NCBI GenBank assembly: GCA_020846005.1
Contig: JADLEQ010000040.1
Location: 62,001 to 126,000 of the forward strand
Direction: 5' to 3'
Length of the DNA stretch: 64,000 nt
Source of the DNA: Polyangiaceae bacterium
Lineage (GTDB): Bacteria > Myxococcota_A > Polyangia > Polyangiales > Polyangiaceae
The notes under the pieces are model-generated. The model made no database searches. It was not told the origin of the DNA and worked only from the letters and a program-made list of their open reading frames with translations. Of this stretch, positions 25,930 to 34,187 are shown in pieces. Position numbers and translations under genes: made by a program. Position 1 is the first letter of the stretch; each line of letters starts with the position of its first letter.

Positions 25930-27105
25930 TCAGCCGCGGTCGAACTCGCCGGGCGACGCGGCGCCGCGAGACGGGCGCCCCTCGTCGTCCGTGGTGTCCT
26001 CTTGGGTGCCGGTCAGCGCGTTCAGCACCGAGTTCAGCCGGCTGATGACGCCGCCCAGGTCGGGGTGCTCGAGCTGGAACCGGAGATCCGTCCGGCCGTT
26101 CATGACGGCGAGGAGCCCCTCCTCGATCTCGGCGATGGGACGCGAGATGAAGTTGCCGAGCAGGACGCCCGCGACGACGACCAGGACGAGCGCGATCGCG
26201 CCCACACCGAAGAGTGGCCAGAGGAGCGCCATCACGCTCCCGACGAGCGACGCGGGGACCGCCGCGAGGAGCACGGCCCGCTTGCCGTCGCCGTAGCCGA
26301 GCAGCGGCGACGCGCCGTAGAACGAGCGCTCGACGGGCTTCTCCGCGACGGCGATGGCACCGCTCCCCAGCGTGCCCTTCGTGAGCTCGATCCCGGCCGG
26401 GCCGGCCGTATCCATGACGGCCTTGCCGGTGCCAGAGCTGGCGACCACCTCGACCTGATCGCCGGCGGGGACTGCGAGGACGAGGTCCTGACCGCCCGTG
26501 AGCTCGCTCGTCCGCTGGAGGCGCTCGTCGTTCAGCGGCGTGCCGACGACGAGCGCGCCGATGACCTTACCGTCGTCGCCGCGTACCGGCGCGTAGCTGA
26601 CGAACAGCTGCTCCTGCCGCTGGCGGTTCAGCCAGACGTCGCTGCCCGTCTCGCCCTTCTCCACCGCCTGCTTGAGCGACGGGTAGAGCTCGGCGAGCTT
26701 GTCACCGCGCATCAGGTTCGAGCCGTTCCGCCCGAGCGCGACGCCCGTCGAGTCGACGAAGGCGACGAGGGACGGCGCCATCTTCGCGAAGTCGGCCTCC
26801 GCGACCGCGCCGTCGCGCAGCCGGTTGGCCTGCGCGGTCGCGGCCTCGCTCCGGCCGACCGCCGTTCCAGCCGTGAACACACCCCGCACGCCCTCCGAGA
26901 GCGCCCGCGCCGCCGCCCACCGCTCCATCCGCACGCCGTCGAGCGCGAGCTGGGCGTTGGCCGCGCGGAGGGCGCGAGCGACCTCTTCCTTCCGATCCTT
27001 CGGGTTCGACACCACATCCGAGAGGGCGGTGGCGAGCATGAAGTAGGCAAGGAGGGTTGCCATCACCACGATGCCGGCGTTGACGACGATGATCTTCCAG
27101 CGCAT
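25930..27105 (-). CDS. Cache-type membrane sensor without output domain
   Basis: 391 residues, ATG at 27105 preceded by GGAAGGGGAAG, which rules out the upstream frame start at 27135. Membrane helices at about 4-24 and 285-316 enclose a large periplasmic domain with Cache-like features (LVAFVDSTGVALGRNG, LFVSYAPVRGDDGKVIGALVVG). A HAMP-like segment (RPIAEIEEGLLAVMNG) follows, then a short coiled region and a disordered tail. There is no kinase, cyclase or MCP signalling domain. The downstream HEAT-repeat gene is the likely partner; a histone-deacetylase-family gene is divergent, 51 bp away. Confidence 0.8.
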   Translation of the reverse strand: MRWKIIVVNAGIVVMATLLAYFMLATALSDVVSNPKDRKEEVARALRAANAQLALDGVRMERWAAARALSEGVRGVFTAGTAVGRSEAATAQANRLRDGAVAEADFAKMAPSLVAFVDSTGVALGRNGSNLMRGDKLAELYPSLKQAVEKGETGSDVWLNRQRQEQLFVSYAPVRGDDGKVIGALVVGTPLNDERLQRTSELTGGQDLVLAVPAGDQVEVVASSGTGKAVMDTAGPAGIELTKGTLGSGAIAVAEKPVERSFYGASPLLGYGDGKRAVLLAAVPASLVGSVMALLWPLFGVGAIALVLVVVAGVLLGNFISRPIAEIEEGLLAVMNGRTDLRFQLEHPDLGGVISRLNSVLNALTGTQEDTTDDEGRPSRGAASPGEFDRG

Positions 27106-27156
27106 TTGCTTCCCCTTCCGGGACGAACGGGCCACCCCGCCCGGGGGCGGGTCGGG

Positions 27157-28287
27157 ATGAGCACCTCAGGCGGCGGCAGACTATCATCTCCCCTCCCCCG
27201 CTTGGAAGCCGTCCCCGCCCCGACCGCCCCCCCGACGCCGCGCGGCGCGCCGGCGGTGGGCGCCGTCGCGGTAGCGGACGACCTGCTCTTCGACCTCCAC
27301 GCTGCCGAGGGTGGGCACCCGGAGCGCCCCGAGCGCCTCGCGGCGGCCCGCGCGGCGCTCGGCCGGGCTGCGCTGGGCGGGCGCGAGCGCCTCACGCTCG
27401 CGAGCCGGGACGCATCGGATGCGGAGCTGGCGAGGGTGCACACGCCGGGGCACGTGGCCCGGGTGGGCCGACTAGCCGGAGGGCGAGGCCAGCTCGACGG
27501 CGACACCTACTACGCGCCGGCGTCGGCGGCGGCGGCCCGGCGGGCGGCCGGCGCCGCCATCGCCGCGACCGACGCGGTCCTCGACGGCCGGGCGGCGCTC
27601 GGGGTCGCCCTCGTGCGGCCGCCCGGGCACCACGCGCGACCCGACCGGGCGATGGGCTTCTGCCTCTTCAACAACGTCGCGGTCGCGGCGGCCCACGCGC
27701 TCGCGCGCGGCGTCGACCGCGTGCTCGTCGTGGACTGGGACGTGCACCACGGCAACGGCACGCAAGAGATGTTCTACGAGGACCCGGCGCTGCTCTTCGT
27801 CTCGCTCCACCAGTCCCCGTTCTACCCGGGCACCGGCGAGACGGGCGAGACGGGCGCCGGCCGCGGGCGGGGCTACACGGTGAACGTCCCGCTGTCCGCG
27901 GGCGCCGGCGGCGAGGCGTACCGGGCGGCGTTCGCGCGGATCGTCGCGCCGGCCGCCGCGGCGTTCGCGCCCGAGCTCGTCCTCGTGAGCGCCGGCTACG
28001 ACGCGCACGCGGCGGATCCGCTCGGCGGCATGGCCCTCCGCGACGACGACTACGCCTCGCTCTTGCTCGCCCTGGGCGAGGCGCTCCCGCGGCCGGCGCG
28101 CGACCGCACGGTCATCGTGCTGGAGGGCGGCTACGATCTCCGCGGCGTGAGCGGCTCCCTCCAGGCGACCCTCGAGGCCGCGTGCGGCGCGCGCACCCCG
28201 GAGATCGAGGATCGACCCTTGCCCCCGCGCCACGAGGCCGAGCTCGACGCCGCCTACCGCGCGGCCCGCGGGAGCTGGCGCCTCTAG
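27157..28287 (+). CDS. Histone deacetylase family (class II-like) amidohydrolase
   Basis: 376 residues. Family members are zinc amidohydrolases that remove acetyl groups from lysines, polyamines or other amines. All landmarks are present: GHPERPERL near the N-terminus, RPPGHHA (paired active-site His), GFCLFNNVAVAA, DWDVHHGNGTQ (zinc ligands), SAGYDAHAADPLGGM (zinc-ligand Asp), and LEGGYDL. The start at 27157 is chosen as the first ATG near a G-rich ribosome site; a later GTG could remove about 30 low-complexity residues. Likely substrate: acetylated polyamine or protein lysine, not decidable here. Confidence 0.93.
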   Translation: MSTSGGGRLSSPLPRLEAVPAPTAPPTPRGAPAVGAVAVADDLLFDLHAAEGGHPERPERLAAARAALGRAALGGRERLTLASRDASDAELARVHTPGHVARVGRLAGGRGQLDGDTYYAPASAAAARRAAGAAIAATDAVLDGRAALGVALVRPPGHHARPDRAMGFCLFNNVAVAAAHALARGVDRVLVVDWDVHHGNGTQEMFYEDPALLFVSLHQSPFYPGTGETGETGAGRGRGYTVNVPLSAGAGGEAYRAAFARIVAPAAAAFAPELVLVSAGYDAHAADPLGGMALRDDDYASLLLALGEALPRPARDRTVIVLEGGYDLRGVSGSLQATLEAACGARTPEIEDRPLPPRHEAELDAAYRAARGSWRL

Positions 28288-28399
28288 CGCCGGAGCGGTT
28301 GCAGGGCGCGCGCCCGTGGACTAGCTTGCGCGGCGCGCCGGGTTCCCCGATGCGCCCCCGGCCCCGTCGCGCGCGAGCGCGCGGGAACCGGTGGCTCAC

Positions 28400-28475
28400 G
28401 GTGGGTGTAGCTCAGTGGTAGAGCACTGGATTGTGGCTCCAGGTGTCGCGGGTTCAATTCCCGTCACTCACCCCA
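28400..28475 (+). tRNA. tRNA-His (anticodon GTG)
   Basis: The cloverleaf folds fully: acceptor 28401-28407 with 28465-28471 (one G-T pair), D stem GCTC/GAGC, anticodon stem CTGGA/TCCAG with loop TTGTGGC (anticodon GTG at 28433-28435), and T arm GCGGG-TTCAATT-CCCGT. An extra G at 28400 opposite discriminator C at 28472 is the tRNA-His G-1 identity pair. CCA is encoded (28473-28475). Confidence 0.97.
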
Positions 28476-28542
28476 GACGCAACCGCGCCCCGCGGCTCCC
28501 GGCTCGACCGGGGCCGCGCCGCGCCCCACCCCGGACCGGATC

Positions 28543-29715
28543 TTGAGCGCCTCCCCCGACCGCTACGCCTTCGACACGCTGGCCGTCCACGCCGGGCAGA
28601 CGCCCAGCCCCGAACACGGCGCGGTGATGGAGCCGGTGGTGCTCTCCAGCACGTTCGCCCAGCCCGAGCCGGGGAGGCCGCTCCGCTACGACTACTCCCG
28701 CAGCGGGAACCCGACGCGCGCGGCCCTCGAGCGGTGCCTCGCGGCGATCGAGGGCGGGACCTCCGGGTTCGCCTTCGCGAGCGGCAGCGCGGCGACGTAC
28801 ACGCTCCTCCACACCCTCACGCCGGGCGATCGGGTGATTTGCGGCGACGACGTCTACGGCGGCACGTTCCGGCTGCTCGACAAAGTGTGCCGCCCGCACG
28901 GGATCGAGACCACGTTCGTCGACCTCGGCCAGCCCGGAGCCCTGGAGTCGGCGTTCGATGCGCGGACTCGCCTGATCTGGCTCGAGACGCCGACCAACCC
29001 GCTGCTCAAGGTGTTCGACATCCGCCAGGTGACGGAGCTCGCTCGGGCGCGCGGCGTCCCCGTCGTGGTCGACAACACGTTCGCCTCCCCGGCGCTCCAG
29101 AGCCCGCTCGAGCTCGGAGCGACGGTCGTCATGCACTCGACGACGAAGTACGTGAACGGCCACTCGGACGTGGTCGGCGGCGCCCTGATCACCCGGGACG
29201 AGGCGCTGGCCGAACGCCTCCGGTTCCTGCAGAACGCGATCGGCGCCGTCCCGTCCCCCTTCGACTGTTACCTCGTGCTCCGAGGGGTCAAGACGCTCGG
29301 GGTGCGCATGGCGCGGCACGTCGCCAGCGCGACGGAGCTCGCCCGCCGGCTCGAGGCGGACCGCCGCGTCGAGCGGGTGCGGTACCCGGGGCTGCCGAGC
29401 CACCCCGACCACGCGCTCGCGCTCCGGCAGATGCGAGGCGGCGGCGGCATGATCTCGCTGGACGTGGCCGGCGGGGAGCCGGCGGCGCGCCGGTTCCTCG
29501 CGAGCCTGCGCGTGTTCGCGCTCGCGGAGAGCCTGGGCGGCGTGGAGTCCCTCGCCGAGCACCCGGGCATCATGACGCACGCCTCGATCCCCCGTGAGCG
29601 GCGCCTCGCGATCGGCCTCGGCGACGGCCTGGTCCGCCTCTCGGTGGGCGTCGAGGCCGTGGAGGACCTGTGGGCCGATCTCGATCAGGCGCTCGCCCGC
29701 GCTGCCGGGCTTTGA
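28543..29715 (+). CDS. Trans-sulfuration PLP enzyme (cystathionine gamma-synthase/lyase family)
   Basis: 390 residues, the usual length. The start is a TTG at 28543; the next in-frame ATG (28627) would remove conserved N-terminal sequence. Family features: TLAVHAGQ, YSRSGNPTR, the phosphate-binding FASGSAATYTL, ETPTNPLLKV, VVDNTFASP, the PLP lysine in HSTTKYVNGHSDVVGG, and SLGGVESL near the end. These enzymes handle cystathionine, O-succinyl- or O-acetylhomoserine, or methionine. Sequence alone does not separate gamma-synthase, gamma-lyase and methionine gamma-lyase. It follows tRNA-His. Confidence 0.92.
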   Translation: MSASPDRYAFDTLAVHAGQTPSPEHGAVMEPVVLSSTFAQPEPGRPLRYDYSRSGNPTRAALERCLAAIEGGTSGFAFASGSAATYTLLHTLTPGDRVICGDDVYGGTFRLLDKVCRPHGIETTFVDLGQPGALESAFDARTRLIWLETPTNPLLKVFDIRQVTELARARGVPVVVDNTFASPALQSPLELGATVVMHSTTKYVNGHSDVVGGALITRDEALAERLRFLQNAIGAVPSPFDCYLVLRGVKTLGVRMARHVASATELARRLEADRRVERVRYPGLPSHPDHALALRQMRGGGGMISLDVAGGEPAARRFLASLRVFALAESLGGVESLAEHPGIMTHASIPRERRLAIGLGDGLVRLSVGVEAVEDLWADLDQALARAAGL

Positions 29716-29768
29716 TTTCCCGCGACGACGCGGCTAGGTTACCCGCGAGCTCGGAGGTCGAAGGCTCG

Positions 29769-30434
29769 ATGGCTGTCACCGCATGCGCACCTGGACGTTC
29801 GGTTCTTCGCGGAGCAGCGCTCGCTGCCGTCGCCGCCTCGCTGGGCGCCGCCGCGTGCAGTGATCCGGTCACCCCGCCGGCCCTCGGGGCGGCGTACTGG
29901 TTCATCTCGAGCTCGCTGACGCCGCCGGCCGGGAAGAGCTGCGCCTCGGCTGGGAAGACGGGCCAGGTGCAGGCCGGGGCGACCCCGCTGACGGCCGCGA
30001 GCACCCGCGGCGTGTTGGTGTCCGACGGCGATGGCGGCGCGAAGGTGCGCTGCTCGGTCGCCCGGAGCGGCGTGGTGGAGGAGGGGGGAAAGAACTACAC
30101 GAAGTACTCGGCCAGCGGCTCCGTGAAGAAGGGGAGCTACTCCTTCTACTTCAGCGGCGAGTTCATCGAGGGCGGGTCGGCGAGCGACCCGCAGATCGCA
30201 GGCTCGGTCCGCGGGACGGGCACGGGCTCAGTCGGGTTCTTCACGCCGGATAGCCTCGGCATGGAGAGCGACGAGGCGCGGCCCTGCACGTTCGACGTCA
30301 TCGACGTAGCGGGCGGGAAGGTGTGGGCTTCCTTCGCTTGCGACGGCCTGGTGAAGTCCGACGAGCCGCAGGTGTACTGCGGCGTCCTTGAGAACTCCGG
30401 GAGCGTCTTCGCCTTCGCGGACTGCGAGAGCTGA
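29769..30434 (+). CDS. Lipoprotein of unknown function
   Basis: 221 residues, ATG at 29769 (GGAGG and AAGG upstream). The export signal ends in GAAAC with Cys30 lipidated. The mature part is a small beta-rich domain with four further cysteines that could pair (GKSCASAG, VRCSVARS, ARPCTFDV, VYCGVLE), and Gly/Ser-rich stretches. No known family is recognised. It is a single gene facing a convergent PP2C phosphatase. Confidence 0.75.
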   Translation: MAVTACAPGRSVLRGAALAAVAASLGAAACSDPVTPPALGAAYWFISSSLTPPAGKSCASAGKTGQVQAGATPLTAASTRGVLVSDGDGGAKVRCSVARSGVVEEGGKNYTKYSASGSVKKGSYSFYFSGEFIEGGSASDPQIAGSVRGTGTGSVGFFTPDSLGMESDEARPCTFDVIDVAGGKVWASFACDGLVKSDEPQVYCGVLENSGSVFAFADCES

Positions 30435-30520
30435 GCGTCCGCGCGGCCCCTCCGCCGCGCCAACCGACGCGTGCGTGAGCGAGGAGCGCGCGGCGGCCGT
30501 CGTCGCGACCGCCGCCCCGA

Positions 30521-31471
30521 CTAGCCCTGACCGGGCTTCACCGCGGCCGCGCCCGCCGGAGGCGTGTCCGCCATCTCGGGGGTCGGGGGCTCCGCCGGCT
30601 TGACGAACGGGCTCTGGACGGCGTGAGGGAGCGTGTCGCCGAGCGCGTCCTCCGCCTCCTCGACGATGCGGATCACCACCGCGGTGATGTTGTCCTCGCC
30701 GCCGTGCTCGTTCGCGAGCGCGATCATGCGCCGGCACGCCTCGTGGACGTCGGCCGAGCCTTGCACGATCTCGAGGATGTCCTCGTCGCGGATCATCCCG
30801 CTCAGCCCGTCCGAACAGAGGACGTACGTGTCGCCGGGCGAGGCCTCGTCGCTCTGCAAGTCGACCGTGACGTGGTCCTGCATCCCGAGCGCGCGGGTGA
30901 TCACGTTCTTCGGCAGCTCGTTCCGCTGCTCCTCGGTGAGCTCCGGCATGGCGAGGAGGTAATCGTTCACGAGCGAATGATCGCGCGTGAGCTGATCGAT
31001 CCGCCCCGCCCGGACGCGGTACGCGCGGCTGTCCCCGACGTGCCCGATGAACATCTGCCGCTTCCGCGGGCTGAACAGCGCGCCGACGACCGTGGTGCCC
31101 ATGCCGTGGCACTCGCGCGAGCGGCTGCTGCGCTCGACGATCTGGCGGTTCGCGATCCGGATCCCCGTGAGCAGGCGGTTCTCCTCCTCGCTGAGCCGCG
31201 AGTCGAAATGGAACGGCCACGTCACGTCCTCGAGCGCCGTCTGACGGAAGAACTCGACGATGGACTCGGTGGCCAGGCGGCTCGCGACGTCCCCAGCCCG
31301 ATGCCCTCCCATGCCGTCCGCGACGACATAGAGCTCGTGGTCGCTGAGGATCGCGTAGCTGTCCTCGTTGTGATCCCGCTGCAGCCCGACATCGCTGATG
31401 CCGGCAGCCAGTGCACGCAGACGCACGTCCTTGGTCCCTTCGTCGAGAGGTATCGGGAGTCTTTCGAGCAT
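30521..31471 (-). CDS. PP2C-family serine/threonine phosphatase
   Basis: 316 residues from the ATG at 31471, preceded by GGGAGGGCGGG; a TTG at 31495 is the longer alternative. The PPM/PP2C metal-dependent fold is complete: DVGLQRDHNEDSYAI, VADGMGGH, GMGTTVVGAL, GHVGDSRAYR, LTRDHSLV, CSDGLSG and HGGEDNITAVV, giving all metal-binding Asp residues. A Pro-rich C-terminal tail (285-316) has no membrane helix, so the enzyme is cytoplasmic. It should reverse Hanks-type kinase phosphorylation. It sits 57 bp after frr; a shared transcript is possible. Confidence 0.95.
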   Translation of the reverse strand: MLERLPIPLDEGTKDVRLRALAAGISDVGLQRDHNEDSYAILSDHELYVVADGMGGHRAGDVASRLATESIVEFFRQTALEDVTWPFHFDSRLSEEENRLLTGIRIANRQIVERSSRSRECHGMGTTVVGALFSPRKRQMFIGHVGDSRAYRVRAGRIDQLTRDHSLVNDYLLAMPELTEEQRNELPKNVITRALGMQDHVTVDLQSDEASPGDTYVLCSDGLSGMIRDEDILEIVQGSADVHEACRRMIALANEHGGEDNITAVVIRIVEEAEDALGDTLPHAVQSPFVKPAEPPTPEMADTPPAGAAAVKPGQG

Positions 31472-31528
31472 CCCCACCCGCCCTCCCGCTGTCAAGGACG
31501 GGGGGCGGAGAGGTCCCGGCCAGCCGGG

Positions 31529-32086
31529 CTAGACGGTCAGGATTTCCTTTTCCTTCGCCTGGATGATCTGGTCCACCGACTGGCCAGCCTCCGAGACCAC
31601 TTCCTCGGCCTTCTTCTTGGCGCGCTCGACCTCGTCCTCGCTGGCGTCGCCCGAGTCGGCGAGCTCCTTCAGGAGGTCCAGGGCGTCGTGGCGGGCCTTC
31701 CGCATGGCGATCTTGCACTCTTCGCCCTGCTTCTTCGCTACCTTGACCAGCTCCTTCCGGCGCTGCTCGCTCAGCGCCGGGATGGGGACGCGGATCAGGT
31801 CGCCGTCGACCTGCGGGTTCAGGCCGAGGTCGCTCTCCTGGATGGCGCGCTCGATGGCCTTCGCCTGGCTCTTGTCCCACGGCTTGATCGTGAGGAGCCG
31901 CGGCTCTGGGACGCTGACGGTGGCCATCTGCCCGATGGGCGTCGACTGGCCGTAGTAGTCCACGCGCAGGCCATCCAGCATGCCGGCGTGGGCCCGGCCC
32001 GTCCGGAGCTTGGCGAGCTCGCGGCGCAGGGCGTCCTTGGCGCGCTCGATGGCGGCCCTCAGCTCGTCGATGGCGTCTTCGATCAT
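31529..32086 (-). CDS. frr: Ribosome recycling factor
   Basis: 185 residues, exactly the family size, with ATG at 32086 and GGAGGG upstream. RRF with EF-G splits post-termination ribosomes. Recognisable features: the long helical start (LRRELAKLRTGRAHAGMLDGL), VDYYGQSTPI, VPEPRLLTIKPWD, IPALSEQRRKELVKVAKKQGEECK and the closing KEKEILTV. In most bacteria frr follows pyrH and tsf; here it stands beside a PP2C gene with a divergent TetR gene upstream. Confidence 0.98.
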   Translation of the reverse strand: MIEDAIDELRAAIERAKDALRRELAKLRTGRAHAGMLDGLRVDYYGQSTPIGQMATVSVPEPRLLTIKPWDKSQAKAIERAIQESDLGLNPQVDGDLIRVPIPALSEQRRKELVKVAKKQGEECKIAMRKARHDALDLLKELADSGDASEDEVERAKKKAEEVVSEAGQSVDQIIQAKEKEILTV

Positions 32087-32214
32087 GGCGACCCTCCCCG
32101 CGCTCGGGGCTGGCCCGTATACCACCGCTCCCGGCACCGATCGACGGCGAACGACTGGCCGCGGGCGGCCGGCGGGCGGCGCCGCGCTCGCCAGCCGCCA
32201 CCCGGGCTGGAGTC

Positions 32215-32230
32215 GTGACCCCGCGGTCAC
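32215..32230. promoter_or_regulatory. Palindrome next to the TetR gene, candidate autoregulatory operator
   Basis: GTGACC-CCGC-GGTCAC is a 16-bp inverted repeat with perfect 6-bp arms. It ends 20 bp before the chosen TetR start (32251), in the divergent frr/tetR region. TetR regulators usually bind such palindromes of about 15-20 bp near their own promoter. The site also argues against the upstream GTG start at 32215, which would lie inside it. Confidence 0.5.
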
Positions 32231-32250
32231 TATTCTCGAGGCAGCCCGCC

Positions 32251-32979
32251 ATGCCCGCCGAGCGCCGCCCCCAGCCGCCGTTTCGCCCGGGGCGCGTCCC
32301 CGAGGCACGGCCCGGCCCCTCGGGCGGCCGGCGGGACTCCAACCGGGCCGAGCGCGCCGCCGCGCTCTGCGTCGCGGCCGTGCGGCTGTTCCGCGAGCGC
32401 GGACTGGACGCCGTGCGCGTCGACGACATCGCCCGCGAGGCTGGCGTCGCGAAGGGGAGCTTCTACCGGTACTTCGCCGACCAGGCGCAGCTCGTCGAGG
32501 CGGTGTTCGAGCCCGTCGCGTCGCGAGCCGCCGAGGCGCTCGGCCGCTGCGAGGCTCGACTCGACGCCGCGCGGAGCCGCGCCCACATCGCCGGTGCCTA
32601 CCGGCAGCTCGCCGCCGAGCTGGCGGGCTCCTTCCTCGACTCCCCCGAGGTCGTCGCGCTCTACCTCCAGGAGTCGCGTGGCCCGCCCGTGGGCGCGCGC
32701 CGGCCCATCCGCGCCCTGGCCGACCAGCTCGCCCGCCGGGCGATCGCGCTCACCGCGGTCGCGCAGCGGACCGGGTGGCTGCGGCCGCTCCCGCCGGAGG
32801 TCACCGCGGAGGCCGTGATCGGCGCGGCCGAGGCGCTCGCCCACGGCCTGCTCGCGGGGCGGATCACGCTCCCGCCTTCCGCGGCGGCGGAGGCCCTCGT
32901 CGAGATGGTGCTGGGCGGCGTCGCCGCCTCACCCGCGACCCGAGGGGCGCGGCCGTCGAGCGCCAGGCGGCGCGCCTGA
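32251..32979 (+). CDS. TetR/AcrR-family transcriptional regulator
   Basis: 242 residues from the ATG at 32251 (GAGGCAG upstream). The N-terminal 45 residues are Pro/Arg-rich. The helix-turn-helix follows at about 46-95: AAALCVAAVRLFRERGLDAVRVDDIAREAGVAKGS is split over the family pattern, ending FYRYFADQAQLVEAVF. The C-terminal ligand domain is helical and not assignable. The adjacent palindrome suggests autoregulation. Targets are unknown; the downstream DUF882 gene starts 5 bp after its stop and may be co-transcribed. Confidence 0.92.
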   Translation: MPAERRPQPPFRPGRVPEARPGPSGGRRDSNRAERAAALCVAAVRLFRERGLDAVRVDDIAREAGVAKGSFYRYFADQAQLVEAVFEPVASRAAEALGRCEARLDAARSRAHIAGAYRQLAAELAGSFLDSPEVVALYLQESRGPPVGARRPIRALADQLARRAIALTAVAQRTGWLRPLPPEVTAEAVIGAAEALAHGLLAGRITLPPSAAAEALVEMVLGGVAASPATRGARPSSARRRA

Positions 32980-32983
32980 ACAC

Positions 32984-34159
32984 TTGCTCCCGGCGCTGAG
33001 CCGGGCCAGCGTAGAGCCGCTCTTGGCCGCCCTGCCCCCCGCCACCGCCCGTCGGACCGCGCCGCGCGACCGTGGCGCGCGCGGCGCGCGCGCCGCCGGC
33101 CGCTGGCGCCGACTCGCGGCAGCCGCGATGGCGTTCGGGCTCGCGCGCCACGCGTCGGCCGCGTGGTCGCCCGAGGAAGCGCAAGGCGCCAAGCGATCCG
33201 CCGAGCGGCTCGCGCCTTCGGTCGCGCCGTCACCCACGTCGTGGCTCGCGTGGACGCTCGCGTCGCCGGTCCGCGTCCGGCTGTCCCCACGCGACGAGCT
33301 CGGGCTGCTGCGCGCGTTCGCGCAGCCGAGCGTGGAGCGGACGCCGGAGTGGCGCGCGTTCTGGGCCGGCCGCTATGGGCCGGCCCGCAGCCTGCACGCG
33401 TCCGCGCTCGCGTGGTCGCCGACCCGCTGCGCGCCGAGCGAGCTGGTGACGCACGAGGCGTGGATCGGCGAGCGCCTCACGTTCGAGCCGGCGGAGCCGG
33501 GTTCGCTGGGCGCCGCGTCGGTGCTCGTCGATCCGCCCGAGCCCGATCGCGTCTCCATCGCGCTCGACTCGTCCTGCCCGGCCGGCGCGCTCCCACGCCC
33601 GGTGACGCTGGTGCGCTACGGCGCCGAGTACGACGTGTTCCGGCTGGTGGAGTGCGACGGCAGCGTCGCGCCCGAGGCGATGGATCGGCTGAGCGTGATC
33701 GCGCGTCCCCCGGGCGCGCCGCGCCCGGAGCTCCCGCTCCCGCTCGAGGCACGGCCCGAGGATCTCGCTGACGAGTGGGTGCCGCGCGTGAAGCTGGTGC
33801 ATCCGCGGCTCGTGTGGGCGCTGCAGCAGCTCGCGAGCGCGTTCCCGGGCCGAGCGATCTACCTCATCAGCGGCTACCGCCGTGACGACCACGGGAGCTT
33901 CCACAAGCTCGGGCGCGCGCTCGACCTGTTCATCTACGGGACCTCGAACGAGGCGGTGCTCGAGGTCTGCCGCCGCCTCGACGACGTGGGCTGCGGCTAC
34001 TACCCGAACAACACCTTCGTCCACGTCGACGTCCGTGCGCCGGGCACCGGCCACGCGCTCTGGATCGACGCGTCGCGCGTGAGCGAGCCCGCCCGCTACG
34101 TCGACGCATGGCCCGGCGTGATCGAGGGCGGCGCGCTCGCGTGGGCGGGCAGCGAGTAG
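32984..34159 (+). CDS. DUF882/YcbK-type murein endopeptidase-like exported protein
   Basis: 391 residues if the TTG at 32984 is used; an ATG at 33128 would give 343 residues with a weaker export signal. The N-terminal segment holds a twin-Arg (GRWRRLAAAAMAFGLA) hydrophobic stretch. The C-terminal 130 residues match the M15-like DUF882 peptidases: LISGYRRDD, SFHKLGRALDLF (zinc-binding H and D) and FVHVDVR (zinc-binding H). E. coli MepK/YcbK cleaves meso-Dap cross-links. The 200-residue middle region is unassigned. Located between a TetR regulator and holB. Confidence 0.8.
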   Translation: MLPALSRASVEPLLAALPPATARRTAPRDRGARGARAAGRWRRLAAAAMAFGLARHASAAWSPEEAQGAKRSAERLAPSVAPSPTSWLAWTLASPVRVRLSPRDELGLLRAFAQPSVERTPEWRAFWAGRYGPARSLHASALAWSPTRCAPSELVTHEAWIGERLTFEPAEPGSLGAASVLVDPPEPDRVSIALDSSCPAGALPRPVTLVRYGAEYDVFRLVECDGSVAPEAMDRLSVIARPPGAPRPELPLPLEARPEDLADEWVPRVKLVHPRLVWALQQLASAFPGRAIYLISGYRRDDHGSFHKLGRALDLFIYGTSNEAVLEVCRRLDDVGCGYYPNNTFVHVDVRAPGTGHALWIDASRVSEPARYVDAWPGVIEGGALAWAGSE

Positions 34160-34187
34160 GGCGGCGACGGAGCTCGCGGAGCCGACG

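Noticed and set aside
28400-28475. Integration site at tRNA-His
   Set aside because: Neighbours on both sides are ordinary chromosomal genes and no integrase or duplicated tRNA 3' end is seen.
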